The notes under the pieces were generated by a model. That model did no database searches. It was not told where the DNA came from and saw nothing but the letters and a program-made list of their open reading frames with translations. A DNA stretch of 16,075 bases from JBMNUL01 sp050946255. Its GTDB lineage: Bacteria > Actinomycetota > Coriobacteriia > Coriobacteriales > CADBOM01. Made by a program: the position numbers and the translations under genes. The stretch covers positions 1 through 16,075 of the forward strand of contig JBMNUL010000046.1 in assembly GCA_050946255.1 (NCBI GenBank). The letters run 5' to 3'. Below are positions 13,117 to 16,075 of this stretch, in pieces (the stretch's first letter is position 1; every line of letters starts with the position of its first letter).

Positions 13117-13614
13117 ATGACAAGGGACAACAAGGATAATCGAAAGGCCACCGTCTTCTCGGAAGATGAGAAATGGACAGTGGGGCCGGCGATTGCAACG
13201 GGGTTTTTCACTGGCAGCGGGATTGTCGTGGTGGTGCTCTTAGTTTGCATTGTGGGGAGCCTGATATTCGCAGGGCCGATTGAGGGGATTCTCCTCACAC
13301 TATCGCTGGTCATTGCAGGCATCGCGGGAGGCATCCTCCAGCAGCTCTTCTTCAACTACATGCCTGCTTACCGCATGTCCTATCCTATGCGCCTCTTCTT
13401 GTTCAGCGTGTCGTATTTCGTGGTCCTGCTGGGCTGCGCGTTCTTGGGAAATTGGTTCCCAAAGGATATCGTCGGGGCGTGGATCCTCTTCGTGGTGATC
13501 TTCCTGGCGATCCTGCTGATAGCATCGCTGGCCATAGGGCACAGCCTGAAAAAGAAGGGAATCGAGTACAAGGCCAAGCTCGATGACTACCATGAGGCCC
13601 GCAAGAGCGAGTGA
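13117..13614 (+). CDS. DUF3021 family membrane protein, LytTR partner
   Basis: 165 residues from ATG 13117, with GGGGGAG nine bases upstream; GTG 13099 in the same frame, with GGAGAGG ahead, is a possible alternative adding six residues. Four membrane helices at about 24-48, 54-78, 92-112 and 120-142, with the conserved loop QQLFFNYMPAYRMSYPMRLFLF between the second and third. A short charged C-terminal tail (KKKGIEYKAKLDDYHEARKSE) follows. DUF3021 proteins are nearly always encoded after a LytTR regulator, here 106 bp downstream, and probably control its activity from the membrane, as HdrM/BrsM-type inhibitors do in streptococci. A strong terminator 72 bp after the stop closes the operon. 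Confidence 0.88.
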   Translation: MTRDNKDNRKATVFSEDEKWTVGPAIATGFFTGSGIVVVVLLVCIVGSLIFAGPIEGILLTLSLVIAGIAGGILQQLFFNYMPAYRMSYPMRLFLFSVSYFVVLLGCAFLGNWFPKDIVGAWILFVVIFLAILLIASLAIGHSLKKKGIEYKAKLDDYHEARKSE

Positions 13615-13685
13615 GTCGTGGCTCACAAGGATTGGCGAGTAGCGCTTAATGTGAGATATCAAATGCGATTCGTAGTTAATGACCT

Positions 13686-13718
13686 GCTCCCGGTGGCAAG
13701 TGTCACCGGGAGCTTTTT
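13686..13718 (+). terminator. Intrinsic terminator of the LytTR-DUF3021 operon
   Basis: Perfect 10-bp stem GCTCCCGGTG (13686-13695) / CACCGGGAGC (13704-13713), an 8-base loop, then TTTTT. Confidence 0.93.
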
Positions 13719-13910
13719 CGTTATGGGGAGTGAACTTGGGAGATGCCTCTGGCGCTCGGATTTCTGATGGATAAAGTGCGGAGGGGAAACGCTGTTCGAG
13801 TTCCTGCGTGAGGCCGTGTATAGTTGAGATTGAACAACGCTCATGCTTTGGAAATCTTGTTCGCGAAGTGCGTTTTTCGAATTCCGATGGGGAAGTTTGC
13901 AGGGGGCAAC

Positions 13911-14993
13911 ATGTATACAGAAGATTCTATTTGCGCCGTGGACGACAGGGCAAAAGTCCTTTCGGACAAGATACGGATGAAGGCTCTCGAGCTGGGTTTT
14001 GCGGCCTGTGGGTTTGCACCGCTCGAGGATATGCCGGAGTATGCCGCCGAGATAGCGTCGCGCCCCGATTATGAGAGGATGACAAATCCCGACGACCCGG
14101 GAAGCCTATATTCCAACTGCTTTCCCAGCAAGTATTACCCGCAGGGGAAGTCGAGCGTATCCGTTGCTTTTGCCTTCAACGACATCGACTTCCCGGAAAA
14201 CCTCACCGAGAGCATCGGACGCTGTTATCTGGCCCGTTGCTACACACCTCAGAAGGGAAACATCAACTACGATCGCATTGAGTTGCTCAAACAATATATC
14301 GAGTCCTTGGGGATTGACGTCTACCGTGACTTGAAGGGTCCGTATTGCATTCCCGAGCGAATGTCGGCGGCACGCGCGGGCATTACGACATACGGGGACA
14401 ACAATTTCGCGCGCACCGAGGAGAACGGGACCTTCATCATCCTGTACACCATCTTGGTTGATGCGGTGCTCGACTATGACGAACCAACAGTAGAGAACCC
14501 TTGCCCAGAAGGCTGCACGCTCTGTATTGATGCTTGCCCGACACACGCGATATTGAAGCCGGGGCGTCTGCATTCCAAGCGTTGCATCCTCTATCTGAAC
14601 ACATCAGGTGGGATTGCCCCCGAGGAGCTCAGGGGGAAGATGGGCGTGCACATCCACGGCTGCGATGTGTGCCAGATGGTCTGTCCCAGGAACGCGAAGC
14701 CGCTAAAGGTGCCGAAGCACAAGGATCTCTTCCTAGAGGAGATTTCCAAGCGTTTCGACCTGGAGCGCTTGCTCTTTTTGGACGACGAGTACTACGACGA
14801 AGTCGTTTATCCCGTGATGTACAACTATGTCCCCCGCGACAAGATGTGGTATTTCCGCCGCAACGCCGCTATCGCACTCGGGAACACCGGGGATACCTCG
14901 CATCTCCCAGCTTTGGAGAAGGCGGCGAGAGAAGACGAGAACGAGTATGTGCGGGAGGCAGCTCGCTGGGCAATAGGTAATTTGCAAGGCTGA
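13911..14993 (+). CDS. QueG-like iron-sulfur reductase (epoxyqueuosine reductase homologue), function uncertain
   Basis: 360 residues from ATG 13911, preceded by CAGGGGG; upstream in-frame starts lack a better site. The C-terminal two thirds match the QueG/reductive dehalogenase double-cluster module. Cluster ligands are C198, C202, C205, C209 (CPEGCTLCIDACP) and C225, C251, C254, C258 (RCILYLN...HGCDVCQMVCPRN). A HEAT-like helical repeat (about 315-358, NAAIALGNTGDTSHLPALEKAA) follows, as in QueG. The N-terminal cobalamin-binding half is recognisable (ALELGFAACGFAPLED) but strongly diverged: the usual tRNA-modifying landmarks such as GRYARGxDYH are replaced by GRCYLARCYTPQ. It may therefore be a paralogue reducing something other than epoxyqueuosine. 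The first cluster motif also has three residues between the first two Cys instead of two. It stands alone, after a terminator. Confidence 0.8.
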   Translation: MYTEDSICAVDDRAKVLSDKIRMKALELGFAACGFAPLEDMPEYAAEIASRPDYERMTNPDDPGSLYSNCFPSKYYPQGKSSVSVAFAFNDIDFPENLTESIGRCYLARCYTPQKGNINYDRIELLKQYIESLGIDVYRDLKGPYCIPERMSAARAGITTYGDNNFARTEENGTFIILYTILVDAVLDYDEPTVENPCPEGCTLCIDACPTHAILKPGRLHSKRCILYLNTSGGIAPEELRGKMGVHIHGCDVCQMVCPRNAKPLKVPKHKDLFLEEISKRFDLERLLFLDDEYYDEVVYPVMYNYVPRDKMWYFRRNAAIALGNTGDTSHLPALEKAAREDENEYVREAARWAIGNLQG

Positions 14994-15154
14994 GCTTGGG
15001 TTTCTCTAATTTGCCGGTGCGCTTAACTCCAAGCCGTGAGCGTCGAGGTGGAGGAATTTTATTCTGCGCGGATCGATGCAACCATATGCCTTATGGGCCA
15101 GATGGTTGTAGCGATGGAATCTCGTGGCGTTCTCGTTGACGTCCGCGCTTTCGC
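14994..15154. other. Intergenic gap between convergent genes
   Basis: 160 bases separating the QueG-like gene and the TIGR04076 gene, which converge here. I see no clear terminator hairpin, repeat or small gene. Confidence 0.4.
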
Positions 15155-15577
15155 CTATCCCGTGTATGCGTCGGTCTCGTCGTGAGAGAAATCCGCCGTC
15201 TCCAGATAGGCTCGCTCATCTTCGTTCTCGGGGATGTCGATGCGCTCGATTTTGAAGATGACCGGACGCGTCCCGTCGTTGCAGCAAGCTATCATGATGC
15301 GCTCGTCGTTTGTCCAGCTTTTCATGATTGCGCCACCGGCCAATGCCGTGTAAATGTAGCGTGATATGCAATCCCATGCCTCTGCGCACGGGAACTTCGG
15401 GTCTAGGTTATGCCCGAAAGACTGGAAATCATCCTTGTCTGGCAAACGATCGAACACATACTCCTGTCCAACTTCGAACACGGGACAAGACCCGCTCTTC
15501 GGGTCCGCCAGATACTTCCCCTGCAAATCTTCGTAGCATTTCTTGTCAATTACCGTCACCTTGCACTGATGTCTCAT
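15155..15577 (-). CDS. TIGR04076 family protein
   Basis: 140 residues from the ATG at 15577, which has TTGGAG seven bases upstream; the upstream extension to 15670 lacks family resemblance. The sequence fits the small TIGR04076 family: HQCKVTVIDKKCYEDLQGKYL at the start, CPVFEVGQEYVF (31-42), a cysteine followed by AEAWDCISRYIYTALAGG (64-82), and the signature ACCNDGTRPVIFKIERID (97-114). Cysteines at 5, 14, 31, 64, 70, 98 and 99 suggest metal or redox chemistry, but no function has been established for the family. A cytoplasmic location is likely. The acidic tail after 115 is longer than the core. It appears monocistronic, with an extended -10 promoter about 55 bp upstream. Confidence 0.85.
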   Translation of the reverse strand: MRHQCKVTVIDKKCYEDLQGKYLADPKSGSCPVFEVGQEYVFDRLPDKDDFQSFGHNLDPKFPCAEAWDCISRYIYTALAGGAIMKSWTNDERIMIACCNDGTRPVIFKIERIDIPENEDERAYLETADFSHDETDAYTG

Positions 15578-15632
15578 GCTCGTACTCCAATCTCTTGTCC
15601 AAACATATCGCGAGAACAACTTAACAGTTTTG

Positions 15633-15641
15633 AGTATAGCA
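15633..15641 (-). promoter_or_regulatory. Extended -10 promoter of the TIGR04076 gene
   Basis: On the minus strand TGCTATACT: TATACT (bases 15633-15638) with the TG extension (15640-15641). No good -35 is seen at the right distance, consistent with an extended -10 promoter. It is about 55 bp before the start codon. Confidence 0.45.
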
Positions 15642-15748
15642 ACCGTGCTTGCGTTGATTTTGTTCAACAATTTTCCCAGCTCAGGGGATGTGCTTCCTTT
15701 TTGTGGGAGTTCTGGCTACTAAAGAGTGGTATAAACAATAGCGATAGT

Positions 15749-15797
15749 ACCCCGCACGCGAGCGGCAACGCAGCGAACCAGGCGGGGTCATTTTTTT
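15749..15797 (+). terminator. Terminator-like hairpin with no matching upstream gene
   Basis: ACCCCGC (15749-15755) pairs with GCGGGGT (15782-15788) around a 26-base interior that can form smaller stems, followed by CA and seven T residues (15791-15797). The T-run is on the plus strand, yet both neighbouring genes are on the minus strand. The minus strand carries the CTGGTTCGC/CGCTGCGTT/GCC core also present at 11582-11640. A TATAAA box at 15730-15735 lies just upstream on the plus strand. Confidence 0.6.
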
Positions 15798-15818
15798 ACT
15801 AAGCTATTGCTTTCGGTA

Positions 15819-16075
15819 CTATTCTTTTCTTGCCCTGAGGTAAGTTATTTCGAACTGCTTCACGCGTCGCATCTCGGGCATGCCGCTTTCGACCGCAAAG
15901 GCATTGTTGCTGTCGAACTTCTGCCATATGTCTAGTCCACGATCAAGTAAAATGTCCCATCGGTCGTCTATTACGAAATGGCGGGCGTGGATAGATTCGG
16001 AATCGTCGAAGTCCCACGAGAAAGTCAGGCCAAGAGGATACATTGCGTCTGCGATCTGCTGGAGGTAGCTCTGTT
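15819..16075 (-). CDS. C-terminal end of a protein with an MIT_C (MITD1 C-terminal-like) domain; 5' end outside window
   Basis: The frame is open to the right edge (reading QSYLQQIADAMYPLGL inward), so the ATG at 16043 need not be the start. The 85 visible residues contain FSWDFDDSESIHARHFVIDDRWDILLDRGLDI..., followed by WQKFD, an RRVKQFEITYL segment and a basic end. This matches the pattern of the MIT_C domain: an H-x-R followed by a W-x-I-x-x-x-RGLDI-[FW]-x-K motif and a final strand TYL. It is the phospholipase-D-like fold at the C-terminus of eukaryotic MITD1, also known in some bacterial proteins. In the bacterial cases the preceding part is often an ATPase or other regulatory region; here it cannot be seen. 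Function is unknown. The domain call rests on motif memory only. Confidence 0.6.
   Translation of the reverse strand, partial: QSYLQQIADAMYPLGLTFSWDFDDSESIHARHFVIDDRWDILLDRGLDIWQKFDSNNAFAVESGMPEMRRVKQFEITYLRARKE

Noticed and set aside
1..16075. CRISPR arrays, tRNA or rRNA genes, insertion sequences, prophage genes
   Set aside because: No spaced repeat array, clover-leaf sequence, transposase or phage protein was recognised on either strand.

Overview
The window looks like a chromosomal stretch from a moderately GC-rich Gram-positive, most likely a gut-type actinobacterium of class Coriobacteriia. This is an inference from several things: GC-leaning codon use, strong GGAGG-type ribosome binding sites, a sortase-anchored LPNTG surface protein, a LytTR/DUF3021 pair, and an abundance of small one-component regulators beside reductases and exporters. 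No rRNA, tRNA, CRISPR array, transposase or phage gene was found.

Layout: (1) 2-1321, the 3' part of a VWA-domain cell-wall protein ending in LPNTG. (2) 1342-3099, minus strand, a membrane diguanylate cyclase with a sensor-like outer domain, seven membrane segments and a GGDEF domain. (3) 3422-4587, a PadR regulator translationally coupled to a DUF2812 membrane protein, behind a promoter whose -10 lies in a 38-nt palindrome. (4) 4733-6520, minus strand, a DrrAB-type ABC exporter operon. Its promoter contains one, and its leader another, ATACCCC-N3-GGGGTAT palindrome of the CsoR/RcnR/CstR operator type. (5) 6853-8158, a divergent pair of an MBL-like protein and an HxlR regulator. (6) 8368-9403, a family 2 glycosyltransferase broken by a deletion/frameshift. 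(7) 9488-11517, a divergent MerR regulator and aldo/keto reductase with a textbook MerR promoter (19-bp spacer holding a dyad) and a roughly 300-nt leader. (8) 11685-12134, a small membrane zinc-ribbon protein. (9) 12555-13614, a LytTR regulator and its DUF3021 membrane partner. (10) 13911-14993, a QueG-like double [4Fe-4S] reductase. (11) 15155-15577, a TIGR04076-family protein. (12) 15819-16075, the C-terminal end of a protein carrying an MIT_C (MITD1 C-terminal-like) domain, cut by the window edge.

The central 10 kb reads as a chain of independent regulator/effector modules: PadR-DUF2812, an exporter with metal- or persulfide-type operators, HxlR-MBL, MerR-AKR and LytTR-DUF3021. Each appears to have its own promoter, and most are built from a small ligand- or redox-responsive regulator next to one effector. 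Three of the cis-regulatory regions can be read in detail from the sequence. I did not find a single large new defence or biosynthetic system. The most unusual items are the CsoR-like control of a drug-type exporter, the bacterial MIT_C domain, the microhomology deletion in the glycosyltransferase, and a hairpin core shared by two distant intergenic regions.
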